Assembly: GCA_965220695.1 (NCBI GenBank) | Contig: OZ244838.1 | Span: forward strand, 1,674,001-1,738,000 | Direction: 5' to 3' | DNA: 64,000 nt | Source of the DNA: UBA9620 sp965220695 | Lineage (GTDB): Bacteria; Acidobacteriota; Vicinamibacteria; Vicinamibacterales; UBA8438 | Shown here: positions 34,091 through 42,470 of the stretch, one piece after another | How positions within the stretch are numbered: the stretch's first letter is position 1 | Layout of the letters: the number at the start of each line of letters is the position of its first letter | Made by a program: the position numbers and the translations under genes | The notes under the pieces: generated by a model | Database searches by the model: none | Seen by the model: the letters and a program-made list of their open reading frames with translations, nothing else | Told to the model about the DNA's origin: nothing

Positions 34091-34203
34091 CTTGACAAGG
34101 AACCACTGCAGACCAGACCCGGGACATAACTGCCGTCCCTGGACGCGCGCGGTCCCCGGTCTGCTACGGTCTCCGGCCAAAGACCGATCCTGTCGCGAAT
34201 TGA
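34091..34203 (+). repeat. 113-bp direct repeat, copy A
   Basis: This block is about 95% identical to 37610-37722, beginning CTTGACAAGGAACCACTGCA and ending GATCCTGTCGCGA(A/G)TTGA. It contains no recognised gene. The two copies bracket the two IS630 elements and hicB. The rest of 34204-34488 has no gene. Confidence 0.85.
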
Positions 34204-34698
34204 TCCATTTCCAGGTCTCCCTGGATCGGCTACGGACGTCTGCGGCTCGGGGCCGTGTTCACGGATCACCGCTCGGGGCTCCGGTTTGAAGTCGTCTGGT
34301 CCGGGGGGCCGGAGCTGTCGCAATGCCGGCAGATCAGCCACGTCTGGCGCGTCATGGCGTTCTACGCTTGGCAGTATTGGGAAGGGGATAATATCGAAAA
34401 GTGCCCAACCGCCATTTATACGAAGTAGCGGGCTAAGTTGCCGATCCGGGTCGTACACACGACGGGCCACCTGGGGAGGGTGTCTCGTCTACAGGGTGGA
34501 ACTCGATTCGTTGGTCGCCTTCAACTGCTTTCGGATTATGCCGACGATGCGCTTGTTGACGTCCTTCTTGCCCAGTGGGATCACAATTGGCCGGGGTTCT
34601 CCAGGTTTCGCCATGACGTAGTGATCGCCGCGTTGTCGATCAAAAAACCAACCGGCCTTCTCCGATTCCTTGATTAGATCACCTGAGCTAGTGCTGCG

Positions 34699-35394
34699 TC
34701 ACGTCAAAATGTTGGGATAGACGGACTTGAGTTTACGGCGCGCATCGTCGACCTGCATCTGCCAGTCGACACCGCGTTGCGTAGCAGTGACGTCGGTGGA
34801 CCACGCCGACACTTCGCCGTGCAGCGTCTCGATGTCGCCGATGCGGCGGCCATGCAGGCATTGGCGCGTCATCGAACTCAGTTCGTTCTCGGCGATGTTC
34901 AGCCAGCTCCCGTGCTTCGGGGTGTAGCAGAACTCCAGGCGACGAACCAGTTCCCGAGCCCGGGCCGGCTCGAACACCTCGTAGAAGGCGCCGGGCGTGT
35001 GCGTGTTGAGGTTGTCGCACACCAGGGTGACTTTCGGGCAGTCGGCGTAGCGGCCCTCCAACAGGTCGGCGACCTCCACCGCCCAGTCCGCCTTCGTCCG
35101 CCGGGCCCGCGCCGTCGCCCGCCGCCAACACGCCAGCGGCTCGCTGAACAGGAAGACCGAGGCCGTGCCGGCCCGTTCGTACTCGTAGTCGACGCGGCGG
35201 GGCCGCGCCAGCGTGGCGGCCATCGGCGGGCGCGTTTCCTTGACCAGTTGCACCGGCTGCTCATCCATGCACACGACCGGGCAAGCCGGGTCGTACGGTT
35301 GCGCATAGGTGTCCAAGACCTGCTCCATGTGCGCCACGAACTCGGCGTCGGCCTCCGGCGGGATCACCCAGTACTCGATTTTCCGCCGGGTCAT
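34699..35394 (-). CDS. IS630 transposase OrfB (DDE), copy 1
   Basis: This is 231 residues from ATG 35394. DDE motifs are VVCMDEQPVQLV (Asp), VTLVCDNLNTHTPGAFY (Asp) and KHGSWLNIAENELSSM (Glu). It overlaps the OrfA stop, and an A8 tract on the coding strand (35399-35406) just upstream lets a -1 slip fuse the two frames. It ends in RRKLKSVYPNILT. It appears intact. Confidence 0.9.
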   Translation of the reverse strand: MTRRKIEYWVIPPEADAEFVAHMEQVLDTYAQPYDPACPVVCMDEQPVQLVKETRPPMAATLARPRRVDYEYERAGTASVFLFSEPLACWRRATARARRTKADWAVEVADLLEGRYADCPKVTLVCDNLNTHTPGAFYEVFEPARARELVRRLEFCYTPKHGSWLNIAENELSSMTRQCLHGRRIGDIETLHGEVSAWSTDVTATQRGVDWQMQVDDARRKLKSVYPNILT

Positions 35395-35840
35395 CCCGTT
35401 TTTTTTAGCGTGCGCCGGATGGTCTCGTGGCTGACCGACTCGACGACCTCCAGCTCGACGACCCGGCGCGCCAGTAGCCGCAACGACCAGTTGGCATAGC
35501 CCTTCGGGGGCGGCCCCAGACGCAGGGCGATGACCTGCGCTTCCTGTTCGCCGTCGAGCAGCTTGGGGACCGGGGGCGACGGCCGTCGTTTGCGTTCCAG
35601 CGCCCGCTCGAATCCTTCCAGTACGCATCGTTGGCGAATGTTTTCGACCGTCTTGGTGCGGCACGACAAGGCGTCGGCGACCTGCTGGTCGGTCCACGCC
35701 GGTCCGTCCGCATCGGCCTTCAAGAGGATCTGAGCACGGCGCACCTTCTCGTTGCTGCCGTTGAGCTTCCGGACTGTCTGTTGACAGACCTCGCGTTCCT
35801 GGTCGGTGAGTCGGACGATATACTTTTTCTGCACGGGAAC
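35391..35840 (-). CDS. IS630 transposase OrfA (helix-turn-helix), copy 1
   Basis: This is about 149 residues from GTG 35840. Paired helix-turn-helix regions are present: RRAQILLKADADGPAWTDQQ, then VADALSCRTKTVENIRQR, followed by a linker and LARRVVELEVVESVSHETIR. It recognises the IS ends. The last codons contain the A8 slippery tract before LKKTG-stop. Confidence 0.85.
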   Translation of the reverse strand, partial: VPVQKKYIVRLTDQEREVCQQTVRKLNGSNEKVRRAQILLKADADGPAWTDQQVADALSCRTKTVENIRQRCVLEGFERALERKRRPSPPVPKLLDGEQEAQVIALRLGPPPKGYANWSLRLLARRVVELEVVESVSHETIRRTLKKTG

Positions 35841-35883
35841 TCTATCGGTTCCGCGTGCCCTAATCTTTAGTCGTGGCGCAGCA

Positions 35884-36276
35884 CTAGTCGACGACACGGT
35901 GGCTCTCATCAAACTGCGCTGCGAAGAGAGCCGCGGGGATGGTTCCCTCGATGATCGTGGGGCTGTCGGGCAAGATTCGGAACACCGGAACGGGCCTCTG
36001 TTCCCCCCTCACCTCGATCGCTTCGACCGCGTTCTCGACGGTGTCCGTTGCGCGACCGGCGCCCATGTAACTGAATCCGCATTCTGCCAGCGCATCTTTC
36101 AGAGTACCGCGCGCGATGCAGGATTCAAACCAGAGGGCGACCGCATCATTCAGAGCCGTCATCGCCTGCCTCTGAGTGCGGCCCTGCGACATCACCTGAA
36201 CCGCAGGGCACTCGGCCACCCACTGTAGATCGTGCTTTTCGGTCAATCCCTCCAGCCGGATTCTGTAGACTGTCAT
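35884..36276 (-). CDS. hicB: HicB family antitoxin
   Basis: This is 130 residues. MTVYRIRLEGLTEKHDLQWV, then AECPAVQVMSQGRTQRQAMT, is a HicB partial RNase-H fold. The stop TAG uses the TA at the IS630 junction, which is also the original stop, so the protein is complete. Its hicA partner, overlapping downstream, is split by IS630 copy 1. IS630 copy 2 is inserted 27 bp before its start codon and may separate it from its promoter. Confidence 0.82.
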   Translation of the reverse strand: MTVYRIRLEGLTEKHDLQWVAECPAVQVMSQGRTQRQAMTALNDAVALWFESCIARGTLKDALAECGFSYMGAGRATDTVENAVEAIEVRGEQRPVPVFRILPDSPTIIEGTIPAALFAAQFDESHRVVD

Positions 36277-36311
36277 GTTCTCCCGTTCTCGTTTCGCCGC
36301 CTAGTGCTGCG

Positions 36312-37007
36312 TCACGTCAAAATGTTAGGATAGACGGACTTGAGTTTACGGCGCGCATCGTCGACCTGCATCTGCCAGTCGACACCGCGTTGCGTAGCAG
36401 TGACGTCGGTGGACCACGCCGACACTTCGCCGTGCAGCGTCTCGAGGTCGCCGATGCGGCGCCCGTCCAGGCATTGACGCGTCATCGAACTCAGTTCATT
36501 CTCGGCGATGTTCAGCCAGCTCCCGTGCTTCGGCGTGTAGCAGAACTCCAGGCGACGAACCAGTTCCCGAGCCCGGGCCGGCTCGAACACCTCGTAGAAG
36601 GCGCCGGGCGTGTGCGTGTTGAGGTTGTCGCACACCAGGGTGACCTTCGGGCAGTCGGCGTAGCGGCCCTCCAACAGGTCGGCGACCTCCACCGCCCAGT
36701 CCGCCTTCGTCCGCCGGGCCCGCGCCGTCGCCCGCCGCCAACACGCCAGCGGCTCGCTGAACAGGAAGACCGAGGCCGTACCGGCCCGTTCGTACTCGTA
36801 GTCGACGCGGCGGGGCCGCGCCAGCGTGGCGGCCATCGGCGGGCGCGTTTCCTTGACCAGTTGCACCGGCTGCTCATCCATGCACACGACCGGGCAAGCC
36901 GGGTCGTACGGTTGCGCATAGGTGTCCAAGACCTGCTCCATGTGCGCCACGAACTCGGCGTCGGCCTCCGGCGGGATCACCCAGTACTCGATTTTCCGCC
37001 GGGTCAT
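36312..37007 (-). CDS. IS630 transposase OrfB (DDE), copy 2
   Basis: This is 231 residues, differing from copy 1 at only a few positions (for example QCLDGRRIGDLETL versus QCLHGRRIGDIETL). The same MDEQ, CDNLNTH and NIAENEL catalytic motifs are present, with an A8 slip site at 37012-37019. It appears intact. Confidence 0.9.
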   Translation of the reverse strand: MTRRKIEYWVIPPEADAEFVAHMEQVLDTYAQPYDPACPVVCMDEQPVQLVKETRPPMAATLARPRRVDYEYERAGTASVFLFSEPLACWRRATARARRTKADWAVEVADLLEGRYADCPKVTLVCDNLNTHTPGAFYEVFEPARARELVRRLEFCYTPKHGSWLNIAENELSSMTRQCLDGRRIGDLETLHGEVSAWSTDVTATQRGVDWQMQVDDARRKLKSVYPNILT

Positions 37008-37450
37008 CCCGTTTTTTTTAGCGTGCGCCGGATGGTCTCGCGGCTGACCGACTCGACGACCTCCAGCTCGACGACCCGGCGCGCCAGTAGCCGCAACGAC
37101 CAGTTGGCATAGCCCTTCGGGGGCGGCCCCAGACGCAGGGCGATGACCTGCGCTTCCTGTTCGCCGTCGAGCAGCTTGGGGACCGGGGGCGACGGCCGTC
37201 GTTTGCGTTCCAGCGCCCGCTCGAATCCTTCCAGTACGCATCGTTGGCGAATGTTTTCAACGGTCTTGGTGCGGCACGACAAGGCGTCGGCGACCTGCTG
37301 GTCGGTCCACGCCGGTCCGTCCGCATCGGCCTTCAAGAGGATCTGAGCACGGCGCACCTTCTCGTTGCTGCCGTTGAGCTTCCGGACTGTCTGTTGACAG
37401 ACCTCGCGTTCCTGGTCGGTGAGTCGAACGATGTACCTTTTCTGTGGCAT
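37004..37450 (-). CDS. IS630 transposase OrfA, copy 2
   Basis: This is 148 residues from ATG 37450 (MPQKRYIVRLTDQEREVCQQ). It is almost identical to copy 1 apart from the start codon and first residues. It contains the same helix-turn-helix segments and the A8 tract before LKKTG-stop, overlapping OrfB. Confidence 0.87.
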   Translation of the reverse strand: MPQKRYIVRLTDQEREVCQQTVRKLNGSNEKVRRAQILLKADADGPAWTDQQVADALSCRTKTVENIRQRCVLEGFERALERKRRPSPPVPKLLDGEQEAQVIALRLGPPPKGYANWSLRLLARRVVELEVVESVSRETIRRTLKKTG

Positions 37451-37609
37451 GAGAACTCTCTCGGTTCGAGACGAGTTCCCCGATAGTCCTAATGTTAAAA
37501 TATGCCGCAGCACTAGGTTACATTGTCTGGCTAGGTAACCCTTGTGTCAATACCGTGTCGCCTCACGGCAGAATCCGCTCGATCAGCCAGCGTGAGTGTT
37601 GTCCTTAAC

Positions 37610-37722
37610 CTTGACAAGGAACCACTGCAGTCCAGCCCCGGGACATAGCTGCCGTCCCTGGACGCGCGCGGTCCCCGGTCTGCTACGGTCTCCGGCCAAA
37701 GACCGATCCTGTCGCGAGTTGA
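37610..37722 (+). repeat. 113-bp direct repeat, copy B
   Basis: Near-identical to 34091-34203, same orientation. No gene is recognised in it or in the flanking 37514-37609 and 37723-37884. Confidence 0.85.
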
Positions 37723-37884
37723 CTGCGCGAGCGGACCGCGCCGGGTCGGTCGAGATGCGACACGCCGCGCCGGTCGGCGTGGTTGTTGACGCGGTGGACG
37801 GCGTAGACGGTGTGGCGAGACGCGGCACCGGCGACGGTCACGGCCTTCGCGCAGAGCCGGATTCCTCGGTGGTAAAGTCCTGGC

Positions 37885-38322
37885 ATGCTGCCCCGCCGAG
37901 ACATCGCCTTAGCCCTCGTCGCCGTCGCGTGTAGCGACAGCCCAACCGCACCCAGTCCGTACCCACAGGTCGCCGGAACATACAGTGGCGAGGTGAGCCT
38001 GCGCGGGGAAGGGATCTCCGAGATTCTCGGCACCCTCACCGCGACCGTCGTGCAGGCAGGCAACCAATTGACGATCACCGCGCGCATGACCGGGTTAGTC
38101 AACCGCACGGTCACGTCCAGGGGCACGATCGGTCTGAACTGGGGATTCACGTTCATCGCCGGCCGCGATGGTGGCCCGCCCTTCCACTTTCCCGACTGCG
38201 GCATGATCCAGCCGACGGCCTTAATCATCGGATTCGCCCCTGATCTGTCGGTCCACTTTGAACGTGCCACGAGCCAGTTTTGCGGCAATCTCGAGGTAGG
38301 GGGAGGGCTAGACCGCCAATAG
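37885..38322 (+). CDS. Probable lipoprotein of unknown function
   Basis: This is 145 residues. The start MLPRRDIALALVAVACSDSP has a short hydrophobic stretch and a lipobox-like V-A-V-A-C, followed by a Ser/Pro/Thr linker (SPTAPSPYPQVAG). The mature part is beta-rich (TYSGEVSLRGEG, then LTITARMTGLVNRTVTSRG), like small secreted beta-barrel lipoproteins common in this group. The function is unknown. A short signal segment leaves the exact start uncertain. Confidence 0.6.
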   Translation: MLPRRDIALALVAVACSDSPTAPSPYPQVAGTYSGEVSLRGEGISEILGTLTATVVQAGNQLTITARMTGLVNRTVTSRGTIGLNWGFTFIAGRDGGPPFHFPDCGMIQPTALIIGFAPDLSVHFERATSQFCGNLEVGGGLDRQ

Positions 38323-38535
38323 CGACCGCATCCCCTGTGCTCGTCGGTACTGAGAGCGCCTGAGAGCGTCCGCTAACCGGCGTGGAACACCCGGTGGAAC
38401 ACCGTAACTTGCGGCGAAGATGGCAGTTCCGGCCGGGATGCGGTCGATCCCACCCCGATTATCGGGAGTCGACCCCCCGGAAAAGTCGGATCAGCCGGCC
38501 GAATCTAACCCGGTTTGCGCCGGTTTGCGCCGCGG

Positions 38536-38783
38536 TCAGTCACACGCCGACTCGTTCACGCGCAGATACTCGACGAGGAAGCGGTCCATAGAGTCGGCGA
38601 TACCGACCAGAATGTACGCTGCGGACCCTGCATGCGGGCCGACCTCGGAGCCAAGGTACCACGTCGTCGCCAGACTAGATTCAGCGGCGACCGCGTCATA
38701 TACGAATCTCCTGTATTGCAGAGCGCGTTCGAAAATGCCCCCATGTAGGTTCACGTTCACGACGTTCACGTACACGTAGATGT
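38536..38783 (-). pseudogene. 3' part of secreted-protein gene split by IS21
   Basis: Leftward this encodes HIYVYVNVVNVNLHGGIFER, then LQYRRFVYDAVAAESSLATT, and ends MDRFLVEYLRVNESACD. It is the C-terminal part of the gene whose 5' part is 41888-42143. Removing the IS and one GTGAG copy restores an uninterrupted 167-codon frame (LYDADADSHIYVYVNVV across the join). Confidence 0.85.
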
Positions 38784-39171
38784 GTGAGTGTCAACGATCG
38801 CGAGATAGTGACAAATTCTCGACACTCGTCGGTGCGCTTGGCTCGGGCACCGGTCTTGTCGTGTGGATCTTGAGGAAGATGAAGATGCTGGCGGTGGGCG
38901 CTGTGGGAAACCGCGCCCACGCGGTTTTCCAAGCTCCGGTGGGCGCGCTCTGTGCGTCCACGGGAGCGGCGGCGTCCACGGCCCCGGCGCTGGCGGTCGG
39001 CACGGCGTTCGGATAGCGTAGGGAGCGGACTCAGACGTGGGGTGAGGGCCCGGTATGCCCACCGGACCCTCGTGACCGCCCCGAGCTCCGACAGACCGAG
39101 CCGATCCCCGCTGTTGTGCCACGGATCAGGCTCGTTGTCCAGTCGGAGATCGCCCTGCGCGCTCCGACGCC

Positions 39172-39645
39172 GTGGACCAGCCCCTCCGCCAGAGAACCTG
39201 TCGCCAGTGCAGCCGTCTTTTCGCCGTCTGCGCGGCGTGTGACCGTGGCCATGCCTACTGCACGTCGCCGTGCCGGACGGCCGGTCGTCGCCGGTGCGTT
39301 CGAGCCGCCAACGCTCGTCATCAGCGCAGTCTGGAAGGACGTCTCGACCACCGCGACCGGCAGCGCGCCTACCGCGCCCGCCGCCGCGTGACGGATCACA
39401 CTTCCCCCGCACCCCCGCCATCGGACAGACTCCCCGTCCCTGACGCCGCCCCGGTTCCCGCGGCCACGCGATGCGTGGTCTGCGGCCGATCGAGCCGGTG
39501 GCTGACCCCGATGCGGGAGCCTCGCGTCGTGCGGGGAAGGAGGAACGATGATCACGCCCGCGCAGCGCGCCGAGATCCGGCGCCTGTACTACAGCGAGCA
39601 CTGGAAGCTCGGGACCATCGCCGCTCAACTCGGCCTCCACCGTGA
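39172..39645 (+). CDS. Cys-rich IS21-associated protein
   Basis: This is 157 residues. The N-terminal half is a zinc-finger-like TCRQCSRLFAVCAACDRGHA, then YCTSPCRTAGRRRCVRAANA, then HQRSLEGRLDHRDRQRAYRA. I recall this motif from small ORFs preceding istA in some high-GC IS21 elements. A second CVVCGRSSRWLTP pair follows. The last 30 residues overlap istA in another frame, so the true end may be earlier. A DNA-binding accessory role is a guess. Confidence 0.5.
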   Translation: MDQPLRQRTCRQCSRLFAVCAACDRGHAYCTSPCRTAGRRRCVRAANARHQRSLEGRLDHRDRQRAYRARRRVTDHTSPAPPPSDRLPVPDAAPVPAATRCVVCGRSSRWLTPMREPRVVRGRRNDDHARAARRDPAPVLQRALEARDHRRSTRPPP

Positions 39646-41050
39646 GACGGTCCGCGCCGCCGTCGAGCACGCGTCGGGAAGCGTCCGGGGCGGCGTGTGT
39701 CGGCCTACCGCCCTCGACCCCTACCTGCCGTTCATTCGCGACACCCTGGCCCAGTACCCCCGGCTGCGCGCCACCCGCATCCACGAGATGGTCCGCCAGC
39801 GCGGCTACCCGGGCTCGGTCATCCAGGTCCGCCGCCTCGTCAGGCGTCTGCGGCCCGAGACCACCCGTACCGTCTACCGGCGGATCGTCACGCTGATCGG
39901 GGAGCAGGCGCAAGTCGACTGGGGTTCCTTCGGCAAGGTCCGCATCGGACACGGCACACGCGCCGTCTCCGGATTCGTCATGGTCCTCGGCTACTCGCGC
40001 GCCATCGCCGCCCTCTTCACCCTCGACCAGACCCTCGAGAGCTTCCTCCGCGGACACGTCGAGGCCTTCGAGGCCCTGGGCGGAATCGCCCGCACGCTCG
40101 TCTACGACAACCTCCGCAGCGCCGTACTCGACCGCCGCGGTACCGCCGTCCAGTTCCATCCCCGCCTGCTCGAGCTCGCCGGCCACTACCACTTCGCCCC
40201 CCGACCCTGTACACCGGGACGCGGAAATGAAAAGGGGAAAATCGAACGGCAGATCCAATACCTACGGCACGCCTTCTTCGCCGCTCGGCCCTTCCGCGAC
40301 CTCGACGACCTCAACGACCAGTTCCGACGCTGGCGAGACGACATCGCCCACCAACGCCGCCACCCCGAGCAACCCGACCGCACCGTTGCCGAGGTCTGGG
40401 CCGACGAGCAGCCCCGGCTGCTGCCGCTCCCCGCCCATCCCTTCGAGACCGACCTCGTGCGCGTCGTCCGCTCCGGCAAAACCCCCTACGTCCGCTTCGA
40501 CCGCAATCTCTACTCCATCCCCCACACCCGCGTCCGCAAGCCCCTGACCCTGCTCGCCAGCGACACCCGCATCCGCATCCTCGACCAGCAGACCGAGCTC
40601 GCCCGCCATCGCCGCACCTACGACACCGGACAGACCGTCGAGGACCCCGCGCACCTGGAAGGCCTGCTCGCCGCCACCCGTCAGGCCAACGTCCACACCA
40701 CCCGCGACCGCCTCCGCGCCGCCGTCCCCGCCACCGCCGCCCTCTTCGAACGGCTCGCAGAGCGCGGGGAGGCGCTACGACCCCACGCCACCAGGCTGCT
40801 CGCGCTGCTCGACGACTACGGGCCGCAGGAACTCGCCGCCGCCGTCGACGACGCCCTCCAACGAGACGCCCTCGGCGCCGGCTCCATCACCCACATCCTC
40901 GAAACGCGCCGGCGACAGCGCGGACTCAAACCCCCGCTCCGGCTTACCTTGCCCGACCGCCCGGGACTGCGAGACCTCGACGTCCAGCCCCACGACCTGG
41001 AGACCTACGATGCCCTCGGACAACACACCCCCGACGACGCTGGCGACTGA
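39548..41050 (+). CDS. istA: IS21 transposase IstA
   Basis: This is 500 residues. It has an N-terminal helix-turn-helix (IAAQLGLHRETVRAAVEHAS). The rve core has catalytic Asp in QVDWGSFGKVRI, Asp in LVYDNLRSAVLDRRG, and Glu in RGNEKGKIERQIQYLRHAFF. A C-terminal beta domain YVRFDRNLYSIPH is typical of IstA. It overlaps istB by 41 nt. It appears intact. Confidence 0.95.
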   Translation: MITPAQRAEIRRLYYSEHWKLGTIAAQLGLHRETVRAAVEHASGSVRGGVCRPTALDPYLPFIRDTLAQYPRLRATRIHEMVRQRGYPGSVIQVRRLVRRLRPETTRTVYRRIVTLIGEQAQVDWGSFGKVRIGHGTRAVSGFVMVLGYSRAIAALFTLDQTLESFLRGHVEAFEALGGIARTLVYDNLRSAVLDRRGTAVQFHPRLLELAGHYHFAPRPCTPGRGNEKGKIERQIQYLRHAFFAARPFRDLDDLNDQFRRWRDDIAHQRRHPEQPDRTVAEVWADEQPRLLPLPAHPFETDLVRVVRSGKTPYVRFDRNLYSIPHTRVRKPLTLLASDTRIRILDQQTELARHRRTYDTGQTVEDPAHLEGLLAATRQANVHTTRDRLRAAVPATAALFERLAERGEALRPHATRLLALLDDYGPQELAAAVDDALQRDALGAGSITHILETRRRQRGLKPPLRLTLPDRPGLRDLDVQPHDLETYDALGQHTPDDAGD

Positions 41051-41837
41051 CCTCCGACGACTCGGATTCAATCGCACCGCCGACGACCTCAACGACCTCG
41101 TCGCCACAGCCACCCGCAAACGCTGGAGCACGACCGTGCTGCTCGAACACCTCGTCGCCGCCGAACTCGAAGACCGACAGCGCCGCAGCGTCGAGCGCCG
41201 ACTCACCTGCGCCCGACTGGGACGCTTCAAGCCCCTCGCCGACTGGGACTGGGACTGGCCCACCGCCTTCGACCGACCGGCCCTCGAACGCATCCTCACC
41301 CTCGATTTCCTCACCCGCGGCGAGAACGTCATCCTCGTCGGAGCCCAGGGCCTCGGCAAGACCATGCTCGCCAAGAACATCGCACACCAGGCCATCCTCG
41401 CCGGACACTCCGCCCTCTTCACCACCGCCGCCGACCTCCTGCTCAACCTCAACGGACAGGAGACGGCCCGAGCCCTCGAACGACGCCTCCGACACTACAC
41501 CCGGCCATCACTACTCGTGGTCGACGAAGTAGGATTTCTCGCCTACGACGCACGGGCCGCCGACCTGCTCTTCCAGCTCGTCAGCCGCCGTTACGAGCAC
41601 CGCTCCCTGCTCATCACCACCAATCTGCCCTTCAAGCATTGGGACACCGTGTTCCCAAACGCCTCCTGCGCCGTCGCTCTGATCGACCGCCTGACCCATC
41701 ACGTCGAGATCCTTGTCGTCGAAGGCCGCAGCTATCGCCGGCGCGAGGCCGAACTCACCCAGCAGCAGCGCAAACGACGACGTCCGCGCCGCAACGACTC
41801 GCCAGATGGCAACGACTCACCCCGTCGTCGTCAATGA
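41010..41837 (+). CDS. istB: IS21 helper ATPase IstB
   Basis: This is 275 residues. The DnaA/DnaC-like AAA+ core has Walker A VGAQGLGKTMLAKNIA, Walker B LLVVDEVGFLAYD and sensor LLITTNLPFKHWD. It ends with a basic tail. It assembles with IstA for target capture. It appears intact, so the element is potentially active. Confidence 0.95.
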   Translation: MPSDNTPPTTLATDLRRLGFNRTADDLNDLVATATRKRWSTTVLLEHLVAAELEDRQRRSVERRLTCARLGRFKPLADWDWDWPTAFDRPALERILTLDFLTRGENVILVGAQGLGKTMLAKNIAHQAILAGHSALFTTAADLLLNLNGQETARALERRLRHYTRPSLLVVDEVGFLAYDARAADLLFQLVSRRYEHRSLLITTNLPFKHWDTVFPNASCAVALIDRLTHHVEILVVEGRSYRRREAELTQQQRKRRRPRRNDSPDGNDSPRRRQ

Positions 41838-41887
41838 ACCCCGTCGACAGCAGTGCAGAAAACGTCAGTTTCTGGAGACCGCCAACA

Positions 41888-42143
41888 GTGAGTCGGCGTC
41901 CGCATCGTAGAGACGCGCCGAGCGTAGGCGAAGCTCCACAGTAGCTTGAATCGCTGCCTCAGTCAGATCGATGTCGGCCGCCTCGGCGGGATAGGGAAAC
42001 TCTTCAACGACAATCTTCATCGGCCGGCACTCGTTGAAGAGCAGCTCGAACCGTTCACGAGGGCTTAATTCCTGCGCCGCCGCGCCGCCGGCGGGCGACG
42101 CGAAGATCGCCAGCAGCACGAGCCAAGTGATCCGTCTACGCAC
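41888..42143 (-). pseudogene. 5' part of secreted-protein gene split by IS21
   Basis: From GTG 42143: VRRRITWLVLLAIFASPAGG, then AAAQELSPRERFE, a signal peptide, then CRPMKIVVEEFPYPAEAADI, then LTEAAIQATVELRLRSARLY and DADADS. The IS21 insertion follows at DADADS. With the 3' piece at 38536-38783 it makes a 167-residue secreted protein of unknown function, recognisable in other Acidobacteriota-like genomes by CRPM...YVNV...MDRF(V/L)EYLRVNE. Confidence 0.85.
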
Positions 42144-42470
42144 GTCGAAACCTCCCTTGCCACAAGGTTTCAAACTCCGACATGATCGAGATCCGTCCCA
42201 CCCCGGCCGCCTCGAACTGGACGATCCGCGCCGCGGATCCGGCCGGATCAACCCCGCCGAAGCATTGCGCGACCGTGGTCAGTTGTTCAGCGTCACCTCA
42301 GTACATCTGGCACGCGGTCATGCGGCACGAGTAGTGCTCCGCCCATATGGCATCTCCTGCTGCACCGTCCAGATCGGATGCGTTCACGACGAACGTACTC
42401 TCCCACACATCGGCGGCGTTGGCCACACCACGGCCTGGAGGATCGACCGGAGAGGCGGTAGCATAGGCGC
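42144..42470. other. Divergent intergenic region
   Basis: This is 327 bp between the IS21-split gene (leftward) and an ankyrin gene (rightward). It should hold both promoters. A short rightward frame from ATG 42182 (MIEIRPTPAASNW) has no recognised domain. I see nothing else. Confidence 0.4.

Larger units (their letters stand above)
34691..35884 (-). mobile_element. IS630-family element, copy 1 (in hicA)
   Basis: This is 1194 bp, flanked by TA on both sides (34689-34690 and 35885-35886), the IS630 target duplication. The ends read GTGCTGCGTCACG and the complement of GTGCTGCGCCACG. It carries orfA and orfB. Confidence 0.88.
34489..35897 (-). pseudogene. hicA: hicA toxin gene split by IS630
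   Basis: The 3' piece at 34489-34690 encodes SSGDLIKESEKAGWFFDRQR, then GDHYVMAKPGEPRPIVIPLG and KKDVNKRIVGIIRKQL, a full HicA dsRNA-binding-like fold with the catalytic His in GDHY. The 5' piece is at 35885-35897, where GTG overlaps the hicB end. Removing IS630 and one TA gives GTG-TCG-TCG-ACT-AGC-TCA, i.e. MSSTSSGDLIKE, a perfect HicA start. The insertion therefore separates five codons from the rest, and no HicA can be made from the native start. Confidence 0.85.
36304..37513 (-). mobile_element. IS630-family element, copy 2
   Basis: This is 1210 bp flanked by TA at 36302-36303 and 37514-37515. The left end is nearly identical to copy 1. The last about 60-80 bp at the right end differ (GTGCTGCGGCATATTTTAAC inward), so the copies are related but diverged in that end. 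Same orientation as copy 1. Confidence 0.88.
38789..41887 (+). mobile_element. IS21-family element
   Basis: This is 3099 bp, starting TGTCAACGATCGCGAG and ending CCGCCAACA (complement TGTTGGCGGTC), i.e. TGT...ACA termini with an imperfect inverted repeat. It is flanked by a 5-bp duplication GTGAG (38784-38788 and 41888-41892). It holds a Cys-rich ORF, istA and istB. The first about 380 bp (38789-39171) have no supported gene. Confidence 0.88.

Noticed and set aside
42182..42335. Short rightward ORF MIEIRPTPAASNW
   Set aside because: No domain, no ribosome site, ends quickly; likely chance.
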